From Candidatus Kryptonium sp. (GTDB lineage: Bacteria > Bacteroidota > Ignavibacteria > Kryptoniales > Kryptoniaceae): a stretch of DNA of 64,000 nt. Location of the stretch: positions 124,001-188,000 of the forward strand of contig JANXBN010000001.1 in the NCBI GenBank assembly GCA_025060635.1. The letters run 5' to 3'. The translations under genes and the position numbers were made by a program. The notes beneath the pieces were generated by a model. The model saw nothing but the letters and a program-made list of their open reading frames with translations, was not told where the DNA came from and ran no database searches. The stretch's first letter is position 1, and the number at the start of each line of letters is the position of its first letter. Shown one piece after another: positions 53,820 to 64,000 of the stretch.

Positions 53820-56252
53820 TCAATCTTCTTCCTCGGTGATAACGCTTGCAACTGATGCGATTGAGTCACCGTGGTTTAATTTTATAAGTTTAACTCCTTG
53901 AGCCTGCCTGCCCATAACTCTTATGTCTTTGACATGATGCCTTATCAGATAACCCTTTGCTGTCACAATCATTATATCATCGTTGTCAAGGACTTCTTTT
54001 ATTGCGATCATGTCTCCTGTTTTTTCATTAACCTTAACTGTGATGATTCCTTTCCCGCCTCTATGAGTAACCCTATAATCATTTAGATCACTTCGTTTTC
54101 CAAATCCATTTTCAGTGACGACGAGGATCGTCGTCCCTTGTCTTTTAACTGCTATCATTCCAATGACTTCGTCATCTTTTTCAAGTTTGATTCCTCTAAC
54201 CCCTGTCGCTTGCCTTCCCATCGGTCTTATGTCTTTTTCATTAAATCTAATAGCCATTCCCTTTCTCGTCCCAATTATTAAATCTTGAGTTCCATCTGTT
54301 AAGCGAGCGTCAACGAGGCGATCGCCGCGATTTAAATTTATAGCAATTATTCCAGTTTTTCTTGGATTTGAAAATTCCGTGAGTGAAACTTTTTTAACAA
54401 ATCCCATCTTTGTGACCATCGTGACGAACAAGTTTTCGTTGAATTCTTTAACAGCGACGAAAGCAGTTATCTTTTCATCTGGTTCTTTGTTGATAAGGTG
54501 TGAAATTGATCTACCTTTTGAAGCCCTGCTACCTTCGGGAATCTCGTGAACTTTTAACCAATAAGCTTTACCCTTATCAGTGAAGAAAATAATATAGTGA
54601 TGCGTTGATGCAACAAACATATGTTCAACAAAGTCATCCTCGCGAGTTGCGGTCGCTGTAATTCCTTTACCTCCGCGATTTTGTCTTCTGTATCCACTTA
54701 CCGGATAACGCTTTATGAATCCATTGTGTGTTATCGTTATGACAACATCTTCTTCTGCTATTAGATCTTCAACACTGAAATCCTCTTCATCTTCAACGAT
54801 TTGTGTTCTTCTTTCATCGCCATATTTTTCCCTGAGCTTGAGCAGTTCTTCCTTTATTAATTCTTTCTGCAGTTCCTTGCTTCTCAAGATGCTCTTCAAT
54901 TTCTCAATTAACTTTATCGTCTCTTTATATTCCGCTTCAATCTTGCTTCTTTCAAGTCCTGTTAATCTTTGCAATCTCATATCAAGAATTGCTTTTGCCT
55001 GGACTTCTGTAAGTTTAAATCTCTTCATCAAACCTATCTTTGCTGCTTCAGGATCTTTTGATTTTTTTATCAGATCAACAATTTCATCAATGTTGTCAAG
55101 TGCGATTTTATATCCCTCAAGTATATGAGCTCTTTTCTCAGCATCTTCAAGTTCAAATTTAGTTCTTCTTACAATCACATCAAGTCGGAAGTTGATAAAC
55201 TCCATCATCATCTCTTTCAAGTTCAAGATCTTAGGCACGCCGTTCACGAGCGCAAGCATTATGACTCCAAAAGTTGACTGAAGATTTGTATGTTTATAAA
55301 GGTTATTTAAAACAACCTCTGGTTGAGCATCACGTTTAAGTTCAATTACTATCCTCATTCCATCTTTATCTGATTCATCTCGTATGTCGGATATATCTTC
55401 AATCTTCTTGTTCTGAACGAGTTCCGCAATTTTCTCAATTAGTGAGGATTTGTTGACTTGATATGGAATTTCTGTTATTACAATTCTTGAGCGACCTTTA
55501 TAATTTTCTATGTTTGCCTTTGCCCGAACGATTATCCTTCCTCTACCTGTTGTGTAGGCTTCTTTGATTCCAGAAAGCCCGACGATTATTCCACCTGTTG
55601 GGAAGTCAGGACCTTTTACATATTTTATCAACTTTTCAACGGGCAAATCTGGATTTTTTAAAAGTGCAATTAATCCATCAACAATTTCATTTAAGTTGTG
55701 CGGTGGGATATTTGTTGCCATTCCTACAGCGATGCCACTTGAACCGTTGACGAGCAAATTCGGAAGGATCGTTGGCAAAACTTCCGGTTCTTTTAGCGTT
55801 TCATCAAAGTTGGGACGAAAATTGACAGTGTTCTTTTCAATGTCTTGAAGCATCTCTTCAGCAATCGCAGATAACCTTGCTTCGGTGTAACGCATCGCAG
55901 CAGGCGAATCACCATCAATTGAGCCGAAGTTACCTTGCCCATCAACAAGTGGATATCTCATTGTGAAGTCCTGAGCAAGACGAACGAGAGTATCGTAAAC
56001 CGCAGCATCACCATGAGGATGATATTTACCAAGCGTTTCTCCAACTATCCTTGCGCATTTTTTGTAAGGTCTATTATGTAAAAGTCCAAGTTCATACATA
56101 GTGTAAAGAACTCTTCTTTGCACAGGTTTTAAACCATCGCGAACATCAGGCAAAGCTCTTGAGACAATTACAGACATCGCATAGTCAAGGTAAGAATACT
56201 TTATTTCCTCTTCAATCTCCACAGGTTGAATTTTCTCTTGAACTGTTGCCAT
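53820..56252 (-). CDS. gyrA: DNA gyrase subunit A
   Basis: GyrA carries out DNA breakage and rejoining. The N-terminal [21 protein letters not shown] is standard. The catalytic Tyr is in [17 protein letters not shown], following [12 protein letters not shown] (the quinolone region). The C-terminal beta-pinwheel starts after residue 490 and the GyrA box reads [11 protein letters not shown]. An acidic tail ends the protein. At 810 residues it has normal length. gyrB lies upstream on the same strand with a 78-base gap. Confidence 0.96.
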   Translation of the reverse strand: MATVQEKIQPVEIEEEIKYSYLDYAMSVIVSRALPDVRDGLKPVQRRVLYTMYELGLLHNRPYKKCARIVGETLGKYHPHGDAAVYDTLVRLAQDFTMRYPLVDGQGNFGSIDGDSPAAMRYTEARLSAIAEEMLQDIEKNTVNFRPNFDETLKEPEVLPTILPNLLVNGSSGIAVGMATNIPPHNLNEIVDGLIALLKNPDLPVEKLIKYVKGPDFPTGGIIVGLSGIKEAYTTGRGRIIVRAKANIENYKGRSRIVITEIPYQVNKSSLIEKIAELVQNKKIEDISDIRDESDKDGMRIVIELKRDAQPEVVLNNLYKHTNLQSTFGVIMLALVNGVPKILNLKEMMMEFINFRLDVIVRRTKFELEDAEKRAHILEGYKIALDNIDEIVDLIKKSKDPEAAKIGLMKRFKLTEVQAKAILDMRLQRLTGLERSKIEAEYKETIKLIEKLKSILRSKELQKELIKEELLKLREKYGDERRTQIVEDEEDFSVEDLIAEEDVVITITHNGFIKRYPVSGYRRQNRGGKGITATATREDDFVEHMFVASTHHYIIFFTDKGKAYWLKVHEIPEGSRASKGRSISHLINKEPDEKITAFVAVKEFNENLFVTMVTKMGFVKKVSLTEFSNPRKTGIIAINLNRGDRLVDARLTDGTQDLIIGTRKGMAIRFNEKDIRPMGRQATGVRGIKLEKDDEVIGMIAVKRQGTTILVVTENGFGKRSDLNDYRVTHRGGKGIITVKVNEKTGDMIAIKEVLDNDDIMIVTAKGYLIRHHVKDIRVMGRQAQGVKLIKLNHGDSIASVASVITEEED

Positions 56253-56330
56253 TTACTTTCTTTTCAAAATTTGTTTTTGTTGCATTAGCAAAATTTTTCA
56301 AAAACAAAGTTAAATTTTCTCTCAAGCATT

Positions 56331-58720
<2,390 letters not shown>

Positions 58721-58728
<8 letters not shown>

Positions 58729-59851
58729 CAAACACTCTTCCTGAATTGACGATAAATTTTTTTACTTTGAATCTCTTTTCAACTTCAACAGGCATATTCA
58801 AATCTGTTGCGGTTATGAAAACCTGTCCTATATTTCCAACAATTGAAAGCAGTTTCTGTGTTCTCTCAACATCAAGTTCAGCGAAGACATCATCAAGCAA
58901 GAGGATCGGCGTTTCGGATTTCTTTTCCTTCAAATAAAAAAATTTCGCTATCGTTAGTGCAACGAGAAATGTTTTCATTTGTCCCTGTGATGCATAGCGC
59001 CTAAGTTCACGCCCGTTAATTTTAAAAACATATTCATCTCTGTGTGGTCCGATTAATGTAATCCCTCGTTTTATTTCCTCGGCTCTCAACTTGATTATTT
59101 CTGCCTTAAATTTTTCCTTGATAGTTTCAAAATTATCTTGTGTGTTTAGTTGAACCTGAGTAGCGTATTCAATTTCTGGATTTTCAACTTCACCAAAATT
59201 TGAATAAGCGTTTTTGAAAAATCCAATAAAATCGTTTATAAATCGCATCCTTTTGAAGGTTAATTTTGCTGAATAATTCAGAAATTCTTCATCCCATACA
59301 TTTAGAAGTTCAATCCCTTGCTCAAATTTTATCTCGTTTTTTGCTATAGCACTTAAAATCTTATTTCTTTGCTTAAGAACTTTTCGGTAGTCAATGATTT
59401 CATCAGCATAAGTGGAGCTTAATTGAGCAATCAAGAGATTAAAAAACTTTCTTCTATCCTCAGGGGAACCATAGATAACTTCTTTAGTTCGGGGGGCGAG
59501 AATGACAATTGGAAGTTTATTCACAACTATTGAAAATTTATCTACGGTTTCTTTATTCAAGTAAACCTTTTTGCCAATTCCACTTTCAAAGTTTACCTTA
59601 ACGATCACTTCATGTCCATTGTCAAGCTCAAACTTTCCAAAAACTTCAAAGAACCTGGCGTTGAAGTTCAAAACATAAGAATCCGAATTTGAGTTAAAGC
59701 TTTTCGTTAAACAAAGATAAGAAATTGCCTCAAGTATGCTTGTCTTTCCTTGGGCATTGCCACCGATGAACAGATTCAAATTGTCAGAGAACTCAATTTG
59801 AGTATGAATGTGATTTCTAAAGTTTCTTATCTCTATTGATTTTAAAATCAT
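58721..59851 (-). CDS. recF: DNA replication and repair protein RecF
   Basis: RecF helps load RecA at gaps with RecO and RecR. The N-terminal Walker A is LFIGGNAQGKTSILEAIS, preceded by the typical IEIRNFRNH. The C-terminal part holds YASQGQMKTFLVALTIAKF (signature) and LLLDDVFAELDVERT (Walker B). At 376 residues it has normal length. It follows dnaN by three bases and overlaps DUF721, the standard order of a replication-initiation cluster. Confidence 0.95.
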
Positions 59852-59854
59852 CTT

Positions 59855-61000
59855 TCAAGCGTTTAATCTCATTGGCATTACAAGCATTAGAATTTCTCTG
59901 TCTTCCATCGTTTCATATGGTTGAACAATTGCAGCTCTTGTTGGGCTTCCAAATTTAAATATAACCTTGTCGGAATCAAGATGTCCGAGAATATCGGTTA
60001 TAAACTTTGCATTGAAACCGATTTCCATCGGATCCCCATTGTATGTGCAATTCAACACCTCTTTAGCCGAGCCACCAAAATCAATATCTTCAGCTGAAAC
60101 CTCTACATAACCTTTGGGATCAAGTGTGAACTTTATTTGATTTGTAGTTGTGTTTGCGAAAATGGAAACTCGCTTCACAGTTGAAAGAAACAAATCTCGC
60201 TCTACGATAAGCTCTTTATTGTTTTCATACGGGATGACGCTTTCATAGTTAGGATACTTTTCATCAATCAATCTTGAGATAATAGTTATATTTTCGGTTG
60301 AAAATTGAATATGTTTTTCATTTATGGAAATTTCACATATGTCTTCGTCTTCAATTGATTTTGCTATAATTTGAAGCGTTTTTGCAGGGACTATGACTCC
60401 CGAGGAATCGGATTTACCTTTTAAATTTGCCACTCCTTTGCGTGACATTTTAACAAGACGATATCCATCCGTCGCAACCGCAATAAATTCATTTTCTCTA
60501 AACTGAAACAAAACTCCCATCGTAGCAGGGCGAAGTTCTTCCTTTGAGGTCGCAAAGACAGTGTTTTCAATTATTTCTTTTAAAACTTCCCCAGAGATCG
60601 TAACTCCAAACCCCGCTGTGCTATCAATTGACTCTGGAATTGCTGGGAATGAATCTGATGGTTCAGCGCTCATCTTGTATTCCCCGCCCTTATTCGTCGT
60701 GATAAGAATTCTATCTGAATCAAGGGATTCAAATTTTAAAAGTAAACCTTCAGGTAGTGCTTTAATTACACTTGTTAACTTATCTTCTGGAATTGCTATT
60801 GCTCCATCTTCCTCTCCATCTACAGGGTTAATTGCCATTCGCACTGAGATTTCAAGATCGGTTGCGGTTAAATAAAGCGTATTACCCTTTAATTCAAACA
60901 ATATGTCCTGAAGTATTGGCAAGGTTGTCTTTGAGGGAACGACGGCACCTACCCTTGATAGTGCTTCCTTTAACCTATCACTTGAGATTAAAAAGCGCAT
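59855..61000 (-). CDS. dnaN: DNA polymerase III beta subunit (sliding clamp)
   Basis: DnaN is the ring clamp that holds replicative polymerases on DNA. The start MRFLISSDRLKEALSRVGAV is typical. Domain transitions are seen at LPILQDILFELKGNTLYLTA, VAASKE-like VFATSKEELRPATMGVLF, and DKVIFKFGSPTRAAIVQPYE before the end LMLVMPMRL, which forms the clamp's C-terminus. At 381 residues it has normal length. It has a strong ribosome site and heads dnaN-recF-DUF721-gyrB-gyrA. The divergent neighbour is a lytic transglycosylase, not dnaA. Confidence 0.96.
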   Translation of the reverse strand: MRFLISSDRLKEALSRVGAVVPSKTTLPILQDILFELKGNTLYLTATDLEISVRMAINPVDGEEDGAIAIPEDKLTSVIKALPEGLLLKFESLDSDRILITTNKGGEYKMSAEPSDSFPAIPESIDSTAGFGVTISGEVLKEIIENTVFATSKEELRPATMGVLFQFRENEFIAVATDGYRLVKMSRKGVANLKGKSDSSGVIVPAKTLQIIAKSIEDEDICEISINEKHIQFSTENITIISRLIDEKYPNYESVIPYENNKELIVERDLFLSTVKRVSIFANTTTNQIKFTLDPKGYVEVSAEDIDFGGSAKEVLNCTYNGDPMEIGFNAKFITDILGHLDSDKVIFKFGSPTRAAIVQPYETMEDREILMLVMPMRLNA

Positions 61001-61003
61001 TTT

Positions 61004-61011
61004 CCACCTCC
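61004..61011 (-). promoter_or_regulatory. Ribosome binding site of dnaN
   Basis: Read on the minus strand, GGAGGTGG ends three bases before the dnaN ATG, followed by AAA. It is close to consensus and unusually strong for this window, and it fixes the start codon. Confidence 0.7.
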
Positions 61012-61221
61012 AATTTTCGTAATTTTCAATTTCAACTGAACTAATTTACCAAAATATACGATAAAATTCAAGTGAAGGCGAACCTGTAGATGAATTTTTT
61101 ACAGCAGAAATCAATTGAAAATCAATAAAATTTTGCCTAAAGTTGTTTAGCATTAAAACTATTCCATCGCTGGGTTGGCTACATCACAGATTTTAAGCGA
61201 TTTATTTTGCATTTTATAATC

Positions 61222-61276
61222 GCAAGGGTTAAATTAATATGCCCCGCTTATAAGTCCCAAAGTTTTTAACCCTTGC
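61222..61276. repeat. 12-bp inverted repeat upstream of the transglycosylase gene
   Basis: gcaagggttaaa (61222-61233) and tttaacccttgc (61265-61276) are perfect inverted copies, separated by 31 bases that include a GC-rich tetrad (gccccgc). This may be an operator or the base of a structured leader of the transglycosylase mRNA. Confidence 0.6.
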
Positions 61277-61298
61277 TTGTTTTTAATTTTAAAAACAA
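61277..61298. repeat. Short AT-rich palindrome before the transglycosylase start
   Basis: ttgtttttaa and ttaaaaacaa flank a two-base centre, directly after the 12-bp inverted repeat and 14 bases before the ATG at 61312. It could form a hairpin over the ribosome-binding region or be a protein site. Palindromes of A and T alone arise easily by chance here. Confidence 0.35.
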
Positions 61299-61311
61299 AG
61301 TTGGATTTTTT

Positions 61312-62145
61312 ATGTTGAAATTTTTTATTTCAAATAAAGGACGGAAACGGACTAACAGAACACGGCGATTCAATAGGAAAGCTCTTGCCGAGGCAGGGCA
61401 TAAAGTTATTGTTTTTCTTTTTAGTATAACATTTGCGATAAGTTGTAGTGGTATACATCCTCATTTTAAGTCCTCCGTTCAAGCCTCAAACCAAGGTGTC
61501 CAGATGCAGGTAAGTGAGCCTTCGTCTGAGGAACAAAGTTCCGACCCGTCGTTAAGTTCCAACAATTCTATAATACCAGAAAATTTAAACGAATACCTTC
61601 CTTTGATAAAAAAGTATTCAAAAGTATACGGTTTTGATTGGAAATTAATCATTGCCGTGATTCAACAGGAGTCAAACTTTAGACATGATGCAGTGAGCCC
61701 CAAAGGTGCTTATGGACTTCTTCAAATAATGCCTGAAACAGGCGAAGAACTTGTTTTAAATGTTTCTCATATTTATGACTATAAAACTCCCGAACAAAAT
61801 ATAGTTGCCGGAATACATTACCTTTGGACCCAGTTTAATAGATTTCATTCAAAAGGATTGGACTCAACCGAATGCTTAAAGCTTGCCCTCGCCGCTTATA
61901 ATGCAGGACCTGGCCGTGTTCTTGATGCTCAACAACTTGCAATTTATTTTGGGGAAGATCCTAATAAGTGGGAAACAATAAAAAATATGCTACCGCTTCT
62001 TTCAAGTGAATACTATACCCTTCACAAATACATCTGGGCAAGTGGGCGACCAAGGAGTGGATATTTCAACAACTATCAAGAAACAGTAAACTATGTTGAT
62101 AAAATAATGGAAAAATACACCAAGTATAAAAAACTGCTAAAATAA
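61312..62145 (+). CDS. Lipoprotein lytic transglycosylase (SLT domain)
   Basis: The C-terminal 165 residues form an SLT/lysozyme-like domain that cleaves murein between MurNAc and GlcNAc. The catalytic Glu is in IAVIQQESNFRHDAVSPKGA, followed by YGLLQIMPETGEEL and LALAAYNAGPGRVLDAQ. A hydrophobic stretch ending ITFAISCSG gives a lipobox Cys, so the protein is probably an LspA-processed lipoprotein. The segment before it is unusually long and basic. I start at the ATG 61312; a TTG at 61273 is the longest alternative. A Ser/Gln-rich linker joins anchor and domain. A strong hairpin follows the stop. Confidence 0.9.
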   Translation: MLKFFISNKGRKRTNRTRRFNRKALAEAGHKVIVFLFSITFAISCSGIHPHFKSSVQASNQGVQMQVSEPSSEEQSSDPSLSSNNSIIPENLNEYLPLIKKYSKVYGFDWKLIIAVIQQESNFRHDAVSPKGAYGLLQIMPETGEELVLNVSHIYDYKTPEQNIVAGIHYLWTQFNRFHSKGLDSTECLKLALAAYNAGPGRVLDAQQLAIYFGEDPNKWETIKNMLPLLSSEYYTLHKYIWASGRPRSGYFNNYQETVNYVDKIMEKYTKYKKLLK

Positions 62146-62170
62146 ATCCCGGGCCAGGATCAATTTAACT

Positions 62171-62206
62171 AAGGGCGAGTAAAGTTAATTTTACTCGCCC
62201 TTGATT
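62171..62206 (+). terminator. Rho-independent-type terminator after the transglycosylase
   Basis: A perfect 13-bp stem (aagggcgagtaaa, 62171-62183, with tttactcgccctt, 62190-62202) has a six-base loop and is followed by a weak gatttt tract. The stem shares its gggcgag/ctcgccc core with the terminator after the Tricorn gene. Confidence 0.75.
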
Positions 62207-62684
62207 TTAAAACAATGTATTTAAACTAAAACAGAACCGTTTCAAAAAATATCTACCACTGCAATACTCTAAAATCATTTCCCGTATCAGGTTCTGCTAA
62301 AGTGCGAATCTTTAAAAAATCATTTACTTTAAACACCCCTCTTATAACTCCAGCGGTCTTTCTTTTTATGTCCAGGATTTCTCTGGGGCTCTTTATACTT
62401 CTCTACAAAATATATCGCTAAAATTTTTGAGCGTCATTGATGGTTTTCAGGTAAAGGTTCAGAAAAGAGGCGTCAATTAAACTGATGCTCATATGTCTTA
62501 AGAAGATAGGGACGGAAAATCTCTCATCGTTGCTAAATCTTCGTTCGGTTGTTTTGTTCCTTTTATATTGCCACCTATATTGAGGGAAGGAATAGGTAGA
62601 AAAGAAAAGTATTAGCAGGATTATAGTTTAAATTTCTCGTGGCAACCCACCACTTAATTTCTTAAACTTTTAGTTGATCATACT
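62207..62684. other. About 480 bases without a recognised gene
   Basis: No long frame is open on either strand. On the minus strand a short frame is open from the stop at 62403-62405 down to the stop at 62253-62255. It reads REILDIKRKTAGVIRGVFK and ends NDFRVLQW, which looks protein-like, but it has no good start and is about 48 codons. A second short frame lies near 62510-62640 and ends MRDFPSLSS. They may be remains of decayed genes or chance. No tRNA, known ncRNA or IS end was seen. Confidence 0.35.
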
Positions 62685-63101
62685 TTAAATATCAAGCACG
62701 AATTCGGCACGCCAAATTCCATTTTCATGCCTTACGCTAAATCTGTATAGTGTCACAGCTTTGACATCAATTCTAAGATTGTGTTTCTCGCGATTGATCG
62801 TTTCACCCCGAAGCTTTGCGTAGATATTTGAATCTTTAATCTTTACATCAAACTTTGAAAAGAGCAATGAATAGGCATCTTTGAAATAAATTATCTCCCC
62901 CAAAAAGTCAAACAAAAGCATCTCAATTGAATCCGAATTCAAAGAAACTTCTTTTTCAATTAACGGCTCAACTGTTTGCGTGTCAACCATGACTTCACTT
63001 ACCGCAAGTCCTGAATCTTCAAAAAGTTTTTCTACTGTATTAGCCCATACTTCAACTGCGACATCAGCGATAGCTATATCTTCGTTGAATCTGAATGGCA
63101 T
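62685..63101 (-). CDS. Archease
   Basis: A 138-residue archease-family protein. The N-terminus (IADVAVEVWANTVEKLFED) corresponds to the family segment that carries the conserved Asp and helix. The middle LLFDFLGEIIYFKDAYSLLF and the C-terminus LRIDVKAVTLYRFSVRHENG match the usual order, and the final Asp-Ile end is typical. Archease activates the RtcB RNA ligase by helping guanylylation and multiple turnover. RtcB is not in the window, but RtcA is (16396-17469). The next gene ends 18 bases upstream on the same strand. Confidence 0.88.
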   Translation of the reverse strand: MPFRFNEDIAIADVAVEVWANTVEKLFEDSGLAVSEVMVDTQTVEPLIEKEVSLNSDSIEMLLFDFLGEIIYFKDAYSLLFSKFDVKIKDSNIYAKLRGETINREKHNLRIDVKAVTLYRFSVRHENGIWRAEFVLDI

Positions 63102-63119
63102 TAGGGATGAGATTTTTGT

Positions 63120-64000
63120 TTAGATTATCATCAACACAAGTCCGGTCAGGGATCCAGAGGTTGTGCACACAAAATTAACGAAATCGTTATTGATCCATTT
63201 TTTACCACGAATTAAATCAGTAACCCCATCACAATGAAAATTTTTTTCCGTCGTCTTTGAGCAAACATTACACTTATACTGTGCTTGAATCGTTGCCCCA
63301 AGAAAACTATCAACGAAACTTCCCACCAACCCGGAGAGAACAACGATCAAAAATTTAAGCAAACCCCATTCAATCCAAAAAGAAGCACTTAAAAATATCA
63401 AGATAGAACCAACCACTCCACCAATTGTCCCTTTAAGCGAAACTCCACCAGATGTGCCCGGTTCAACAGGTTTTAAAGTTGTAATTAAGCGTGGTTTTGA
63501 AAAAAGCAGTGTCCCTATCTCAGTTGCCCATGTGTCAAATGTTGCTGCGGAGATAGAAGCAAGATATGCGTAATAAAAAATTTCATTTGGATAAAAATGG
63601 TAAATTATTGCGATAATCCCAGCAACACCGCCGTTTGCGAAAACTTGGAAAATATCACGCGTGCTTGTCTTTTCAAAAATTAGATCAAACTTCTTTTTTC
63701 TCTCTTTTCCAATTTTTGAGATCAAACTTGATAAAATAAAAAATGTAAGAATTGGCACAGTCCATTTCCATCCGCCAACACCGAAAATTATTACGGCAAG
63801 CAAGAAAGTTGCAACAGAACCATTTAAACTTAAAAATTTCAATTTATACGAGATAAACGAAATTAAAAACGCCAAAGCAAAAGCAAGCGTAAATTGATCT
63901 AATTTTTCTGCGATCACGAGCGTATGAAGCATAAAAGCTGAAGCAAACGGAATGAAAAGATTATCAAACCCATACGACCCAAGCCCTTCAACTACGCTGA
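63120..64000 (-). CDS. DUF92 membrane protein, probably fused to a CTP-dependent lipid-alcohol kinase, 5' end outside window
   Basis: The frame is open up to the right edge, so the ATG at 63932 is internal. The edge reads SVVEGLGSYGFDNLFIPF, which resembles the end of dolichol/phytol kinase domains (VEGLSPFGLDN in that family). It is followed by a DUF92 part with about six membrane helices: GSVATFLLAVIIFGVGGWKW, SAATFDTWATEIGTLLFSKP and KPVEPGTSGGVSLKGTIGG. DUF92 includes VTE6, the phytyl-phosphate kinase of plants, so the fusion suggests phosphorylation of an isoprenoid alcohol. The C-terminal 50 residues include CNVCSK and CDGVTD, cysteines commonly seen in DUF92. Confidence 0.85.
   Translation of the reverse strand, partial: SVVEGLGSYGFDNLFIPFASAFMLHTLVIAEKLDQFTLAFALAFLISFISYKLKFLSLNGSVATFLLAVIIFGVGGWKWTVPILTFFILSSLISKIGKERKKKFDLIFEKTSTRDIFQVFANGGVAGIIAIIYHFYPNEIFYYAYLASISAATFDTWATEIGTLLFSKPRLITTLKPVEPGTSGGVSLKGTIGGVVGSILIFLSASFWIEWGLLKFLIVVLSGLVGSFVDSFLGATIQAQYKCNVCSKTTEKNFHCDGVTDLIRGKKWINNDFVNFVCTTSGSLTGLVLMII

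Larger units (their letters stand above)
61012..61311. other. Divergent intergenic region between dnaN and the lytic transglycosylase
   Basis: These 300 bases hold no convincing gene. The left part is plain AT-rich sequence that must carry the dnaN promoter. The right third holds two inverted repeats listed separately. I looked for DnaA boxes (TTATCCACA and close variants) and saw none, so I do not call an origin. Confidence 0.5.

Noticed and set aside
61012-61311. Possible replication origin in the dnaN upstream gap
   Set aside because: I saw no TTATCCACA-type boxes and no cluster of related 9-mers, and dnaA is not adjacent.
61315-61410. c-di-AMP (ydaO) or c-di-GMP (GEMM) riboswitch before or in the transglycosylase gene
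   Set aside because: The gene type and the presence of cdaA make it attractive, but the conserved blocks of both consensus sequences, as I know them, are not present.

Overview
The window is AT-rich and densely packed with bacterial genes. The best fit is a thermophilic member of the Bacteroidota/Chlorobiota/Ignavibacteriota (FCB) group, of the Kryptonia or Ignavibacteria type. This rests on a large exported beta-barrel protein with GxGKGxY repeats, LptB next to an OstA-like protein, a folP-cdaA pair, a DksA-like protein with a lysine-rich tail, SecD and SecF as separate genes, and Ile/Lys/Glu-rich proteins. The lineage is inferred from gene content and not proven. I see no rRNA, tRNA, CRISPR array or intact insertion sequence.

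Layout. 1-2906 (-) is a very large outer-membrane-type protein cut by the left edge. 3088-6420 (+) is a polysaccharide block: dTDP-glucose dehydratase, an internally deleted nucleotide-sugar dehydrogenase and an SLBB export protein. A DMT transporter and mnmA follow. 8494-10558 (-) holds lptB and an OstA-like protein for LPS transport. Next come an MtrA-like/DUF4346 corrinoid-type protein (+), a heptosyltransferase (-), and a (+) block 13027-21785 with an exported Tricorn protease, rtcA, folP, cdaA, a glycosyltransferase, pcm and miaA. 21809-33380 (-) carries prolyl oligopeptidase, rRNA methyltransferase, rluD, lspA, DksA-like, ileS, DUF2905, purine nucleoside phosphorylase, DivIVA and yggS. 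33636-45411 (+) carries a frameshifted ARPP-1 gene, xseAB, dxs, an oxidoreductase, tmk, a C-terminal processing protease, a TauE transporter, an enolase-superfamily epimerase, a small membrane protein and mutL.

45413-61000 (-) holds a methyltransferase, a histidine kinase, purA, a STAS protein, a restriction-modification pair with a frameshifted methyltransferase, secF, secD, gyrA, gyrB, a DUF721 protein, recF and dnaN. The dnaN-recF-DUF721-gyrB-gyrA run is a classical replication cluster, but dnaA is not beside it. 61312-62145 (+) is a lipoprotein lytic transglycosylase between a leader with two inverted repeats and a strong hairpin terminator. After about 480 bases without a clear gene come archease (-) and a DUF92 membrane protein cut by the right edge.

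Most of the window is housekeeping. The points most worth a second look are: the GxHH (not HxGH) signature in isoleucyl-tRNA synthetase; the bacterial MtrA-like protein with a cysteine-rich N-terminus; three damaged genes (two single-base frameshifts and one in-frame deletion of a catalytic core); lysine-rich tails on two DNA/RNAP-associated proteins; and the structured leader between dnaN and the transglycosylase.
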